Below are positions 16,359 to 25,515 of a DNA stretch of 64,000 bases, piece after piece. How positions within the stretch are numbered: the first letter of the stretch is position 1; every line of letters begins with the position of its first letter. The position numbers and the translations under genes were made by a program. The DNA lies in assembly GCA_031428275.1 (NCBI GenBank), contig JANPPC010000043.1:102656-166655 (forward strand), read 5' to 3'. This DNA comes from Pseudobdellovibrio sp031428275. GTDB taxonomy: Bacteria > Bdellovibrionota > Bdellovibrionia > Bdellovibrionales > Bdellovibrionaceae. The notes beneath the pieces were generated by a model. That model was not told the origin of the DNA and ran no database searches. It saw only the letters and a list, made by a program, of their open reading frames with translations.

Positions 16359-16682
16359 CTAGTTCCAGTTCACTTTGTTCGTTTTGGCGTTTTCTAGATC
16401 TTGCGAAAGCTTAAGGGCTTTGGCTTCAAGTTTATTCAGTTCAGCTTGCGCTCGTCTTTTCAGTAGAATCATCTCTTCGGCGATATTAAGGGCGGCCAGT
16501 ACAGCCGCATTCTGAAAAGATGAGTTTTTAGTGGCGCCCATTGCTTCGGTCACTTTTGTATTCACGAAGTCGACCAACTCATTAACGGTCTGCTCATCGT
16601 GCGACGTCTTAATTTTATAAGAAACTCCGGCAATCTTAAAATGAAATAATTTTTTTAAATTTGCTTTTTGAGTTTCTGCCAT
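16359..16682 (-). CDS. zapA: ZapA-like cell-division protein
   Basis: ZapA binds FtsZ and bundles its filaments at the division site. The 107-residue protein has the family layout: an N-terminal beta-hairpin domain (FHFKIAGVSYKIKTSHDEQTV), the NELVDFVNTKVTEAM helix, the NAAVLAALNIAEEMILLKR segment that matches the ZapA dimer helix, and a C-terminal coiled coil. The length is normal for ZapA. It precedes the cyclo-ligase gene, a pairing common in proteobacteria that supports the call. Confidence 0.8.
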   Translation of the reverse strand: MAETQKANLKKLFHFKIAGVSYKIKTSHDEQTVNELVDFVNTKVTEAMGATKNSSFQNAAVLAALNIAEEMILLKRRAQAELNKLEAKALKLSQDLENAKTNKVNWN

Positions 16683-16786
16683 AACCGACTCTTAAACTTC
16701 CTTCTTGATCTAAAAAATCCAAAGTAAACAAATACTTACCTCTACAAGTATGGGGAGCTAGGACCCATCAGGCAAGCCTTTTTGCC

Positions 16787-17359
16787 CTAGTTACATGAAC
16801 AAATGTCGGCCTTGTCACTTCGGCTGCATTCAAGCGTCGTTTCTGCCTTTGCTTTTCGATATTGCAAATAGCGAATTTCAGCGTTCGCACGCTTGATTAG
16901 CAAATTTCGTTCTCCAGCGCGAATCTCGTTGATTTTAGTAAGGTCGCTTTCGATTTTTGAATTAATCAGCAAATCACTTAGAACAGATTCGATTGTCGGC
17001 ACCTTTTGACGCGCTCCGCTAGCAAGGGTCTGGTGAGTTCCGTCGTCGAGCACCTTCAACAACGTCCACTTATTGTTTTCAAACTTTAATTTCTTACTTT
17101 GCCCAGCTTGAGTAAAGGTTGTTTCGCGTTCTTCGATATTGACACTTTGTAGGGCAAAATTTTGTTCGATCACTTCATACAACTTTTTAATGCTGGTGAT
17201 GGGGTCTTTTGTCGCGTGATTGGCAAAATCTCCGCCCGCGCAGTCGTTTAGAATTTTTTGAAAGCTTGGTATTTTTACGCGTGCGGCTTCGGTCACGCCG
17301 GCCGATAGGCATACTGAAAAAAATAGTAAAAATGCATTAAAGATATGTAGCTGTCTCAA
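16787..17359 (-). CDS. hypothetical secreted protein
   Basis: A 190-residue protein with a signal peptide (MRQLHIFNAFLLFFSVCLSAGVTEA, cleavage expected after TEA). The mature part contains a helical, charged segment near residues 130-175 (DLTKINEIRAGERNLLIKRANAEIRYLQYRKAKA) that may form a coiled coil, and ends with clustered cysteines (LECSRSDKADICSCN). No family is recognised. It lies about 100 bases upstream of zapA on the same strand; the gap contains a small hairpin (GGGCAA / TTGCCT) but no T-run, so read-through into zapA is possible. Confidence 0.65.
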   Translation of the reverse strand: MRQLHIFNAFLLFFSVCLSAGVTEAARVKIPSFQKILNDCAGGDFANHATKDPITSIKKLYEVIEQNFALQSVNIEERETTFTQAGQSKKLKFENNKWTLLKVLDDGTHQTLASGARQKVPTIESVLSDLLINSKIESDLTKINEIRAGERNLLIKRANAEIRYLQYRKAKAETTLECSRSDKADICSCN

Positions 17360-17434
17360 ATTGTGTACCCATAGTTTATAAATTTGGTCTGCTCATGCAA
17401 ACAGGTATTGGTAAGTTTACGATCCTTGAGCTTG

Positions 17435-17791
17435 TTATTCTTTGTCACTATCGCATGGAATCGTAGCAAGAATTTTTCCGTCTTTAGCCACCTTGGCTTC
17501 AGCGCCGTCGATTCGAGCAAAGTATTTCTCGCCATCTTCTGTGACCAACTCGTCACAACGAAGGCTAAGATATGTCGTATTTTCTTCGGCTGCGCACGCG
17601 CCAGTTGCGTATCTAGCTGAGGTTTCAAATGTAGGAAGGCGTACTCGTGCACTTACGTTTGTTGCACGACCTACAAAGTGAACAGTGATCTGACCGTCTT
17701 GAATGTTGCGGTCAACACAAAGTATGTCCAATGCAAATGCTTGAGAAGTGATAACAGATATAGCCGCAGCAGTGATAATAGATTTAATCAT
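17435..17791 (-). CDS. small secreted protein
   Basis: A 118-residue protein with a signal peptide ending ...SQAFA at about residue 20. The mature part reads LDILCVDRNIQDGQITVHFVGR and is probably all-beta, with four cysteines (ILCVD, TGACAAEE, SLRCDEL, TIPCDSD) that could form two disulfides outside the cytoplasm. No family is recognised. An AAGGAAGG-type Shine-Dalgarno lies upstream of the ATG at 17791. Small secreted disulfide proteins of this kind recur through the window. Confidence 0.65.
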   Translation of the reverse strand: MIKSIITAAAISVITSQAFALDILCVDRNIQDGQITVHFVGRATNVSARVRLPTFETSARYATGACAAEENTTYLSLRCDELVTEDGEKYFARIDGAEAKVAKDGKILATIPCDSDKE

Positions 17792-17928
17792 AAAATACCT
17801 TCCTTAAGTTAGGTTTAGCCTTCGTCAATGTAGTGCATTTGCTAGGCCCGAGGCAAACCCTCGCGAGGAGCGCTTGAGGTACCAGGGCGTTATTACAAGT
17901 TTAGAAAATAACGTCTTAAAAAATAAAT

Positions 17929-19119
17929 TTAACCCAGAATTGAATCTACGTACTCTTCGTAATCAAAAGATTTTAGATCGTTAATCTTTTCACCAATTCC
18001 AACTAACTTAATAGGGATTTGTAACTGATCAACAACACCTAAGGCAACGCCACCCTTAGCTGTGCCGTCCATTTTTGTTAGTACAACGCCGGTTAAACCC
18101 AGTGCTTGATGAAACTCTTTAGCTTGAATCAAAGCATTTTGGCCCGAGTTCGCATCTAGCACGATCCAGGTATCGTGCGGAGCTTCGGCCACCACTTTCG
18201 ACATCACCCGTTTTACTTTTTTTAACTCATCCATCAACGGAGCCTGGGTGTGTAATCGCCCGGCCGTATCTAAAATAACATAATCGAAATTTTGTGACTT
18301 AGCCTTGGTAACAGCGTCGAATGCAATCGCACTTGGATCTTTCGTATTTTCGGGCCAATAGATTTCGACCATGCCGCCTTCGTCACTTGAGCCTTGCGCG
18401 CGCTCGGTCCAGGCCTTCAACTGCCCACCCGCCGCGGCCCGAAACGTATCGCCTGCCGCCACTAAAACTTTTTTACCTTGAGAAGCTAATTGCGCCGTCA
18501 TCTTTCCAATCGAAGTGGTCTTACCCGCTCCGTTCACGCCGACCACCATCAAGACCGTTGGGCCGCTATTTGACTTAACTAATAGTTCAGAAACTTTTTT
18601 ATTACCGTAATTTTCAATGTAGTAAGGTCGCAGAATCGCCAGCATTTGTTTTTTCAGTGCGCGCTTCACGGCATCTAGATCAGAAGCTTCTTTTGACGAA
18701 AGCTCTTCATCAACCACTTCTAATAATTTTTGCACCGTCGTCGGGCCTAAATCACTTGTGTAAAGCACTTCTTCGATTTGCTCTAGAACGATTTTTTTAT
18801 CTTGGTTTGAAAAAGCTTTTTTAATTCGGCCAAAAAAACTTTCTTCAGTTTTTTTCAACGCTTGCTTCAAATTTGTTTCGGGCTCAGCTTCAATCAGAAC
18901 TAACTTCGGGGCAACGGGTTCACTTGGTTCCGGGCGCAAATAATCCCGCATCGGAGCCAATTGCTGTACTGATTTCTCTACTGGCTGAGAAGGCTCTTCT
19001 GCTTCGGGTGCTTTATTCTTTTTTAACTGCGAAAAAGTAATCGTGCCAATGATCACAAATAGCAAAACACCGACGAAGATTAGTAAATAAAGTAATTGAT
19101 TCGAGTGCGCTTCAGACAT
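17929..19119 (-). CDS. ftsY: signal recognition particle receptor FtsY
   Basis: FtsY is the membrane GTPase that docks ribosome-SRP complexes for co-translational insertion. The 396-residue protein has an N-terminal transmembrane helix (LLYLLIFVGVLLFVIIGTITF) and an acidic linker, then the four-helix N domain and the GTPase G domain. GTP motifs are G1 GVNGAGKTTSIGK, the insertion-box GDTFRAAAGGQLKAW, G3 DTAGRLH, and G4 TKMDGTAKGG. The common AAAxEQL after DTFR is AAAGGQL here, a small departure. A true N-terminal membrane helix differs from the peripheral E. coli protein but occurs elsewhere. It is the last gene of the smc - DUF5522 - ftsY cluster, with a 22-base gap before it. Confidence 0.95.
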   Translation of the reverse strand: MSEAHSNQLLYLLIFVGVLLFVIIGTITFSQLKKNKAPEAEEPSQPVEKSVQQLAPMRDYLRPEPSEPVAPKLVLIEAEPETNLKQALKKTEESFFGRIKKAFSNQDKKIVLEQIEEVLYTSDLGPTTVQKLLEVVDEELSSKEASDLDAVKRALKKQMLAILRPYYIENYGNKKVSELLVKSNSGPTVLMVVGVNGAGKTTSIGKMTAQLASQGKKVLVAAGDTFRAAAGGQLKAWTERAQGSSDEGGMVEIYWPENTKDPSAIAFDAVTKAKSQNFDYVILDTAGRLHTQAPLMDELKKVKRVMSKVVAEAPHDTWIVLDANSGQNALIQAKEFHQALGLTGVVLTKMDGTAKGGVALGVVDQLQIPIKLVGIGEKINDLKSFDYEEYVDSILG

Positions 19120-19141
19120 TTTAATACCCTTTTTTAGCTAC

Positions 19142-19390
19142 TTATTTCTTTTTCAGATCATGAAAGCCGTACGGGCAATGACGGCAACCCGTCGTACAGC
19201 AATATTGCCGACGGCTCAGGTAAAATGCCGAAAGAACATGACGGCCGGTCTCGGGGTCAATATATGTGTCTTCTTCGTTTTCGCAAGCTTTTTGATGGGC
19301 TTCGGCGATTGCTGCAACAAAACAATCAGCAGTTGAATTTAAGTCAACTGCTGATTTACTGCCTAAAGGCTTTTTTTGATTGTCTGACAT
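19142..19390 (-). CDS. DUF5522-like small cysteine-cluster protein
   Basis: An 82-residue soluble protein whose C-terminal half contains the pattern YCCTTGCRHCPYGFHDLKKK. The C-C-x3-C-x2-C-P-Y-G arrangement matches the small DUF5522-type proteins, and may hold a metal or iron-sulfur centre; no activity is established. It lies nine bases after smc and 22 bases before ftsY, which points to co-transcription with both. Confidence 0.75.
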   Translation of the reverse strand: MSDNQKKPLGSKSAVDLNSTADCFVAAIAEAHQKACENEEDTYIDPETGRHVLSAFYLSRRQYCCTTGCRHCPYGFHDLKKK

Positions 19391-19398
19391 GAAAAATA

Positions 19399-22300
19399 TT
19401 AACGGATGTCAGCTAAACTGACCGATACCATTGTCGATACGCCGCGCTCTTGCATCGTCACACCGTAAAGTTTTTGAGCCACTTCCATCGTGTGTTTATT
19501 ATGCGTAACTACGATAATTTGCGAACGTTTCGCCATTTCACGAACCAGATCGTTAAAACGGAATACGTTGGCGTCATCAAGTGGCGCATCAACCTCATCT
19601 AGTAAGCAATACGGAGAAGGCTTCACTAAGAAGATCGAAAATACTAAGGCAACGGCCGTGAGGGCTTTTTCGCCTCCAGACATAAGCGTTACGTTTTGCA
19701 TCTTCTTGCCCGGAGGTTTCGCGATGATCTCAATACCCATTTCGCCTTTTTCGTTTTCTTCGATTAACGTAAGCATCGCTTCACCGCCACCAAATAGAAC
19801 TGGGAAAACTTTTTGGAATCGTTCATTCACTAGATCGAAAGTTTCTTTGAAACGTTTCGAACAAATTTTATTGATACGATCAATCACTTTACGTAATTGC
19901 TCTTTAGCCTCAGTTAAGTCTGTATGCTGCTGAGTTAAGAACGCATAACGCTCTTGAGTTTCAGAGTATTCGTTGATCGCCGATAGATTAACTTCGCCAA
20001 TCTTTGCTAGCTTATCACGCAGATCTTTTAATTCTGTGTCAGCCTCTTCAGGGTTACCTTCGCGGCCTTCGTACTTATGAACTACGTCTGGTAAAATCAA
20101 TTGGTATTTTTCACGAACTTGATCAACTAAGTACTGTTCTTTCATCTTAGCCTGTTCAAGTTTCAGCTGGGCATCGTTCATGCGCGCTAGGCGATCGTTA
20201 CGTTCACGTTGCGAAGTGATCACTTTGTCTTCTAATTCGCGAATGTGCGCGGTCTCGATTTCAAATTGATTTTTGAACTGAGACATTTCTAAACGTTTTG
20301 CTTCAACTTCAACTAACATGCGTTCGAAATCGATTTTAGCTTGCTCCATCGCGTACTGGCCTTCAGACATTTGCGAATTGTAGCCTTCAGCTTCTTCAGA
20401 CATACGCGATAACTGAGCTTCTAAATCAGAAACTTGGCGTTGAACCATTTCTAATTGACGAGTTACGCCTGAAAATTCTTGAGTCTTAGAGGCCGCGCGA
20501 ACTTGTAAATCCATCACTTCCGTTTGCTGAGCTTCAAAACCATCTTTCATTTCGTTGTATTCATTCGTTAATGAATCAACGGTTGATTCCAGTTCGATTT
20601 TTAAAGTGCGAACGTTCACTAACTTTTCAGTTAGTTCGTCTGATTTTGTTGTTAACTGTTCAAGTTGCTCTGTTAAACGGCGAACTTCCTTTTCTTGTCG
20701 TTCAACGGTTACTTGTGCCTGCTGAAATTCATTTTCTGCTCGCTCAAGATCTTTCTTGTATTCGGCAACTTTGATTTCTTGTTCTAAACGACGCTTTTGC
20801 GCGCCCTCAAAGTCATTTAAAACGTTCGCTAGTTGCTCTTCAATTTTCTTCATTGAAGCATTGGCTAAAGCAAGTTTGCCCGCCCACTCAGATTTTTTAC
20901 CCGATAATTCTTTAATCTCACGACGACGTTTTAATACGCCCGATTCAGCTGAATCTTTTGAACCGCCCGTTAATACACCTTCAGGTGATAAGGTATCACC
21001 GTCTTGGGTAACGAAAGTCCAACCCGAAAAGTTCGGACGAAGACGTAATGCCGTACGAATCGAATCAACAACTGCAACGCCGTCTAAAATTTGCGCAACA
21101 CTTGCTGAGTAAGTTTCGTTAGATTTAACGATATTTTTTAATAGGCCCATGACGCCGTCTTCGGCCTGTGGATTACCTTCTAAAGGTTTCGCGTAATTGC
21201 CAGAGTTTGCGTAGAAGCTTGAACGACCTGAGTTTTGCTCTTTCAAGTGATCAACCGCTTCAACAGCTTGTTCAGGTTTTTGCGATAGTAACATTTGTAA
21301 TTTAGAACCAAGCGCTGCTTCCATCGCGATCTCAAAGTCAGCCGGAACTTCGATCACTTCTGAAACCGGCTTGAAAGATTCAGAAACTGAACCGTCTGCG
21401 TGTAATTCGGCTGATTTTGCTTTGCTCCAAAGCATAACTTGCTTAACGCCCTCTTCGAAACCTTCAAAATTGGCCGCTAAGTTTTCTAAACCGTAAAGAC
21501 GTGAAGCCGTTTCGTTTAAGTTATCTTTGAATTCTTGAACTTCGACTTGTTTTTGCTGAAGTTGCTCAGTTAACACTTTTTTATTTGCTTCGAAAGAATC
21601 AACGTCGCTCGAAAGATCAATTTGCATTTGACGTTCTTGATCTAAGCCCGTCGTTACTTTACGACGACGAGATTCGAATTCGTGCAATTTTTCGCGCAAC
21701 TCGTTTAAAGTGATTTCTTCTTCGGCGATGTTAGCTTCGATTTCAGAAATACGGTTTGTGAATGAATTCACTTGCGCATCTAAAGCGGATTCACTTTGAC
21801 CTAAAGCGATTTGTTCACGACGCTTGATTGTTAATTCATCATCGATTGTGCTGTAACGGGTTTGCGCTGAAGCAAAAGCTTCAGATTTTTCAGCCGATTC
21901 AGAAGTTAAACTTTCAGAGTCTGCCTTTAGCTCTTCAACTGAAGAAGTTAATTCATTCAAATCACGCGCCAGCAATTCATGACGGGCTTTTTGCTCGCTT
22001 AAAATACTGCCGGTCATTTGTTCGTTACGCTTAGCTTGTTCTAATTGAAAACGAAGTTCTTGAATTTCCATTTCTTTCTTCTGGACGGCAGACTGAAAGT
22101 TATAGAAATCTTGCTGTTTCGTTTCAACGGCTTTTTCTTGCTCTAGAATCGTTAATTTTAAAGTTTCAAGTTCAGCTTGCATGCTAGCTAAACCTGATTC
22201 ACTGCCCACTTCGATTGATTGGGCTTCGTCGAAAATTCTTTGCGCTTCGTCAGCCGCCGTTTTTAAATTCACGTACTGGGCTGATGATAACCAAAGTTCT

Positions 22301-22983
22301 AAATCTTCGATTTGATTTTTAATATTTCGGTAGCGTTCAGCACGCTGAGCTTGACGCTGTAAAGAATCGATCTGGCGTTTTAATTCGCCGATGATATCTT
22401 GTAAACGTACTAAGTTTTGATCAGTCGAAATTAATTTACGCTGTGATTCTTTTTTACGGGCTTTGAATTTTGTAATACCCGCCGCTTCTTCGATTAACAT
22501 ACGGCGATCTTCTGGTTTCGCCGTAATGATTTTACCGATCATACCTTGTGCGATGATCGAGAAACCTTTAGAACCCGCGCCCGTATCCATGAAGATCTCT
22601 TGTACGTCTTTAAGACGAGCAACTTCTTTATTAATGAAGTATTCACCTTCACCGTTACGATGAAGTTTACGAGTCACCATGATTTCAGAGTGTTTCAAAT
22701 ATTTTGCCGGGAATGGTCCGCCGTCATTTTCTAAAGTTAATGAAACTTCACACATTCCGTGTGGAGCATAACCTTCAGAGCCCGCGAAGATCACATCCGT
22801 CATTGCAGACGCACGCAGATCTTTAGCTGATTGATCTCCCATGACCCACATCAATGCATCAACGATGTTTGATTTACCGCAACCATTTGGTCCGACAACA
22901 CCCGTGATACCCGCATCGAATTGAATAACGGTACGATCTTTAAAAGATTTGAAACCAATCAGTTCTAATTTTTTAATTCTCAA
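19399..22983 (-). CDS. smc: chromosome segregation ATPase SMC
   Basis: SMC dimers organise and segregate chromosomes together with ScpA and ScpB. The 1194-residue length is standard. The N-terminal head has Walker A GPNGCGKSNIVDALMWVMG, followed by a coiled coil, a hinge around residues 510-670 (including GVLTGGSKDSAESG after the hinge core), a second coiled coil, and the C-terminal head with signature LMSGGEKALTAVALV and Walker B CLLDEVDAPLDDANV. The ATG at 22983 encodes the usual MRIKKLELIGFKSFKDRT start. It is the first gene of the leftward smc - DUF5522 - ftsY cluster. Confidence 0.97.
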   Translation of the reverse strand: MRIKKLELIGFKSFKDRTVIQFDAGITGVVGPNGCGKSNIVDALMWVMGDQSAKDLRASAMTDVIFAGSEGYAPHGMCEVSLTLENDGGPFPAKYLKHSEIMVTRKLHRNGEGEYFINKEVARLKDVQEIFMDTGAGSKGFSIIAQGMIGKIITAKPEDRRMLIEEAAGITKFKARKKESQRKLISTDQNLVRLQDIIGELKRQIDSLQRQAQRAERYRNIKNQIEDLELWLSSAQYVNLKTAADEAQRIFDEAQSIEVGSESGLASMQAELETLKLTILEQEKAVETKQQDFYNFQSAVQKKEMEIQELRFQLEQAKRNEQMTGSILSEQKARHELLARDLNELTSSVEELKADSESLTSESAEKSEAFASAQTRYSTIDDELTIKRREQIALGQSESALDAQVNSFTNRISEIEANIAEEEITLNELREKLHEFESRRRKVTTGLDQERQMQIDLSSDVDSFEANKKVLTEQLQQKQVEVQEFKDNLNETASRLYGLENLAANFEGFEEGVKQVMLWSKAKSAELHADGSVSESFKPVSEVIEVPADFEIAMEAALGSKLQMLLSQKPEQAVEAVDHLKEQNSGRSSFYANSGNYAKPLEGNPQAEDGVMGLLKNIVKSNETYSASVAQILDGVAVVDSIRTALRLRPNFSGWTFVTQDGDTLSPEGVLTGGSKDSAESGVLKRRREIKELSGKKSEWAGKLALANASMKKIEEQLANVLNDFEGAQKRRLEQEIKVAEYKKDLERAENEFQQAQVTVERQEKEVRRLTEQLEQLTTKSDELTEKLVNVRTLKIELESTVDSLTNEYNEMKDGFEAQQTEVMDLQVRAASKTQEFSGVTRQLEMVQRQVSDLEAQLSRMSEEAEGYNSQMSEGQYAMEQAKIDFERMLVEVEAKRLEMSQFKNQFEIETAHIRELEDKVITSQRERNDRLARMNDAQLKLEQAKMKEQYLVDQVREKYQLILPDVVHKYEGREGNPEEADTELKDLRDKLAKIGEVNLSAINEYSETQERYAFLTQQHTDLTEAKEQLRKVIDRINKICSKRFKETFDLVNERFQKVFPVLFGGGEAMLTLIEENEKGEMGIEIIAKPPGKKMQNVTLMSGGEKALTAVALVFSIFLVKPSPYCLLDEVDAPLDDANVFRFNDLVREMAKRSQIIVVTHNKHTMEVAQKLYGVTMQERGVSTMVSVSLADIR

Positions 22984-23181
22984 AGCAATCCCCTAATTTC
23001 TTTGGCTAACCGCGTACTTAGCCGTTTCACTTAAAGCCTGGACTTAAGGCCATGTTCAGCAATTATTCTAGGGGTGCAAACGGCCATGTCAATAAAACTA
23101 AGACCGAAAAGTTGATCTTTTTTTAGGCTTTCGATATATCTGCTTAGTTTTCAGTCGACCTTGCTTTTCAAAGTCTCACGC

Positions 23182-23209
23182 AAAAAAAAATCAGGCTCAT
23201 AAAGCCTGA
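23182..23209 (-). terminator. terminator after the flavin oxidase gene
   Basis: TCAGGCT at 23191-23197 pairs with AGCCTGA at 23203-23209 around a five-base loop; read leftward it is followed by nine T residues. It ends the leftward oxidase transcript 35 bases after the stop codon. Confidence 0.9.
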
Positions 23210-23243
23210 AGAACCCGCTTGTTATTTATAAAGCCGATCAAAA

Positions 23244-25370
23244 TTAAAATAATTTCTGAAATAGTTCGGGTAAATGAAAGTTCGGTTTTTGCTGCGGCGG
23301 CGTAAACGCGCTGAAATAATTGCGATTTGGTTTTTGACCCAAAATGGCAAAAATATTTCCGCTGATGTCTTCAATTTTTCCAGACCATTTTATTTTATCT
23401 AGCGGCAGCCAAATTTCGCCGATCCAACCTTGATTAGATCTGGTCACTTGGGATTTTAATTGAAGGTCAACATCATTGAGCATTTTCTTCTTTGAATTTT
23501 CGCAATCAATTTGCACAAGAAAAGTTTGATTATACGGACTTAATTCAATTTCATAGTAAGAAAAATTATCTTGCGAATCTTGATTCGCTCTTAAAAAAAT
23601 CTCGACCGCTTCAAACTGAAAAGGATACTGGCCCGCCGATAATGTCGGCGGCGCAAATATTTTCGCCACGCTGACTTCGAACTTTGCGTACAGCAAAGTT
23701 TGCCCCGCATGCTGCATAATTTGCAGCTGACTTCGAACTGGTTTTCTAATTTCGGTGCCTTCCCCAGAAACTAAGTTCAGCTCGAAAATCTGCGACTTCG
23801 CGGTTTGATCCGGAACAGCCTGTGTCTTCGGCGAAGTTATTTTTAGCGGGATACTTTGCGCGTGTCGAAAACTATTTGTTGGATCGTATTTATTTTTTAT
23901 GTCGACAAGTCTTGCTAAATTATTTCCCCAGTAGGCCGATGCGTAATCTTCAATATCAATATCACAGTAATTCACGTAAGAATGACCCGAAACATACGGA
24001 CGCAAAGAAGCGTAATACTTTTTCATATTCGATAAATAGGCTGCCGATCTTTTTTCTAGCTGAACCGGGTTTTTGGTATCGGCTTGCCATTCACTGTAAT
24101 GCTGGATCGAACACAAAACGTCTTCACGGTGCGCAAAAGCCATGTCTGAATCTTGATGATTTGCAATGGCGCCGCCGTAGCAATCGAACATGCTGGCTAT
24201 CCCCATCGGAATTTGACTGATCATTATTTTAAGCCCTTCATCTGTGATACCACTTCTGATATAATCTGATTTACCCTTCATATAGACCGACGGAAGCTCA
24301 GTTGCACTGCCCGCAAAACGGTGGACCGAATCAATAAAGCTAAGGGGTTTAATCACCATCTTTCCTGGCTCGGGAGATTTAATTTTTATAAATTTATCTA
24401 GCATGTCATTAACACGCTTTTCTGTCTGTGCCGTGTCTTCATTTGAAAGCGGTACGCGTTGACCGTAAATTCGAATCGACCATGACGAATCAGATACTTT
24501 CTGTAAACGCATCAAGCAATTTATTTCTTTCAAACTTTTTGGTGCCCATGCCAGCCACTGCTTCATCAGCGTCAGTATCACGTTTTGATCGCCCACAAAC
24601 GTCACACCAAAAACAACGACTTCTTTAACTTTTGACGTTTTAAATGTCATCTCCGTAATGACGCCGTAACTACCACCGCCAGCCCCGCGTATCGCCCAAA
24701 ATAAATCTGCATTTTCACGATCACTGACATTTAGAACTTCACCGTTGGCCACGACAATGCGGGCTTTTAAAAGTGAATCACAAGCTAAACCGAAAGTACG
24801 GGCCAATAAACCAAAACCTCCACCCGTCGTGTGTCCGGTTACTCCGACCGTTGGGCAAGACCCCGCCGGAATCGTTAAACCATACGGAGCTAAAAATTCA
24901 TAAATGTTCCCAAGCTTTGCGCCGCTTTCAACTTGTAAAAATGAATCTTCACCATCGGTGATTAAATTCATTTTCTCTCGCAAGCGAACATCAATGACCA
25001 GCCCGGTTGTAGAAGACAAACCTTCGTAAGAGTGCCCGCCGTTACGCATCGCTAACGGAACATTTTGTTCTTGTGCCCATTGAATACATTTTGAAATAGC
25101 CTGTTCGGTCAGACACAAAACGCGCACCGATGGGGTTACGTTCGTGCGAAGATTAAAAGCTTTATTAAATTTAGAAAAATCAGCCGAGCTAGGAACTAAG
25201 ACCATGGCTTCTTCAGCCGATAAAAGCATCGCTAATGGATGCAACGACACTTCGGCCCCGTAAGCATTTGAAATAAAAAATTGATTCAACACGGCACTTG
25301 AAACCGAGGTGTAAGCACCCAAAGTCGCGGTTGTTAATCCAAATCGTTTTAAAAAATCACGTCTTTTCAT
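23244..25370 (-). CDS. Tat-exported BBE-type FAD oxidoreductase with C-terminal CBM9-like domain
   Basis: A 708-residue flavoprotein. It begins with a twin-arginine signal, MKRRDFLKRFGLTTATLG, so it is exported folded. Residues 80-270 form an FAD-binding domain: GGHSYEGLSS supplies His113 and GSCPTVGVTGH supplies Cys172, the two residues that bind FAD covalently in berberine-bridge-type oxidases. The berberine-like region follows, ending near residue 505 with YWGNNLARLVDIKNKYDPTNSFRH. After that come about 190 more residues that resemble a family 9 carbohydrate-binding domain (YYEIELSPYNQTF, then WIGEIWLPLDKIKW). The known family oxidises sugars or alkaloids. The start at 25370 follows GGGAG by seven bases; the longer frame to 25406 lacks a good site. 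Confidence 0.85.
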   Translation of the reverse strand: MKRRDFLKRFGLTTATLGAYTSVSSAVLNQFFISNAYGAEVSLHPLAMLLSAEEAMVLVPSSADFSKFNKAFNLRTNVTPSVRVLCLTEQAISKCIQWAQEQNVPLAMRNGGHSYEGLSSTTGLVIDVRLREKMNLITDGEDSFLQVESGAKLGNIYEFLAPYGLTIPAGSCPTVGVTGHTTGGGFGLLARTFGLACDSLLKARIVVANGEVLNVSDRENADLFWAIRGAGGGSYGVITEMTFKTSKVKEVVVFGVTFVGDQNVILTLMKQWLAWAPKSLKEINCLMRLQKVSDSSWSIRIYGQRVPLSNEDTAQTEKRVNDMLDKFIKIKSPEPGKMVIKPLSFIDSVHRFAGSATELPSVYMKGKSDYIRSGITDEGLKIMISQIPMGIASMFDCYGGAIANHQDSDMAFAHREDVLCSIQHYSEWQADTKNPVQLEKRSAAYLSNMKKYYASLRPYVSGHSYVNYCDIDIEDYASAYWGNNLARLVDIKNKYDPTNSFRHAQSIPLKITSPKTQAVPDQTAKSQIFELNLVSGEGTEIRKPVRSQLQIMQHAGQTLLYAKFEVSVAKIFAPPTLSAGQYPFQFEAVEIFLRANQDSQDNFSYYEIELSPYNQTFLVQIDCENSKKKMLNDVDLQLKSQVTRSNQGWIGEIWLPLDKIKWSGKIEDISGNIFAILGQKPNRNYFSAFTPPQQKPNFHLPELFQKLF

Positions 25371-25515
25371 CAGGAAACTCCCTCGTTCAAAGAAAAATTG
25401 ATGCAAAGATCAAGATCATCTTCTTTTGAGACAAAAGGGGTTCATCATGAATAACGTCGCTTTAAGCCACTGAATGATTCAACACCCGACAACAAAATTG
25501 GGCTGGTTTTAACCC

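Noticed and set aside
16683..16786. Possible 6S RNA near zapA and the cyclo-ligase gene
   Set aside because: The zapA to cyclo-ligase gap is only about 40 bases, and the 100-base gap upstream of zapA has short hairpins but no 6S-like closing stem and central bubble.
19490..19933. 147-codon rightward frame opposite smc
   Set aside because: Antisense to the conserved SMC head domain; Ser/Thr/Arg-rich as expected of a mirror frame.
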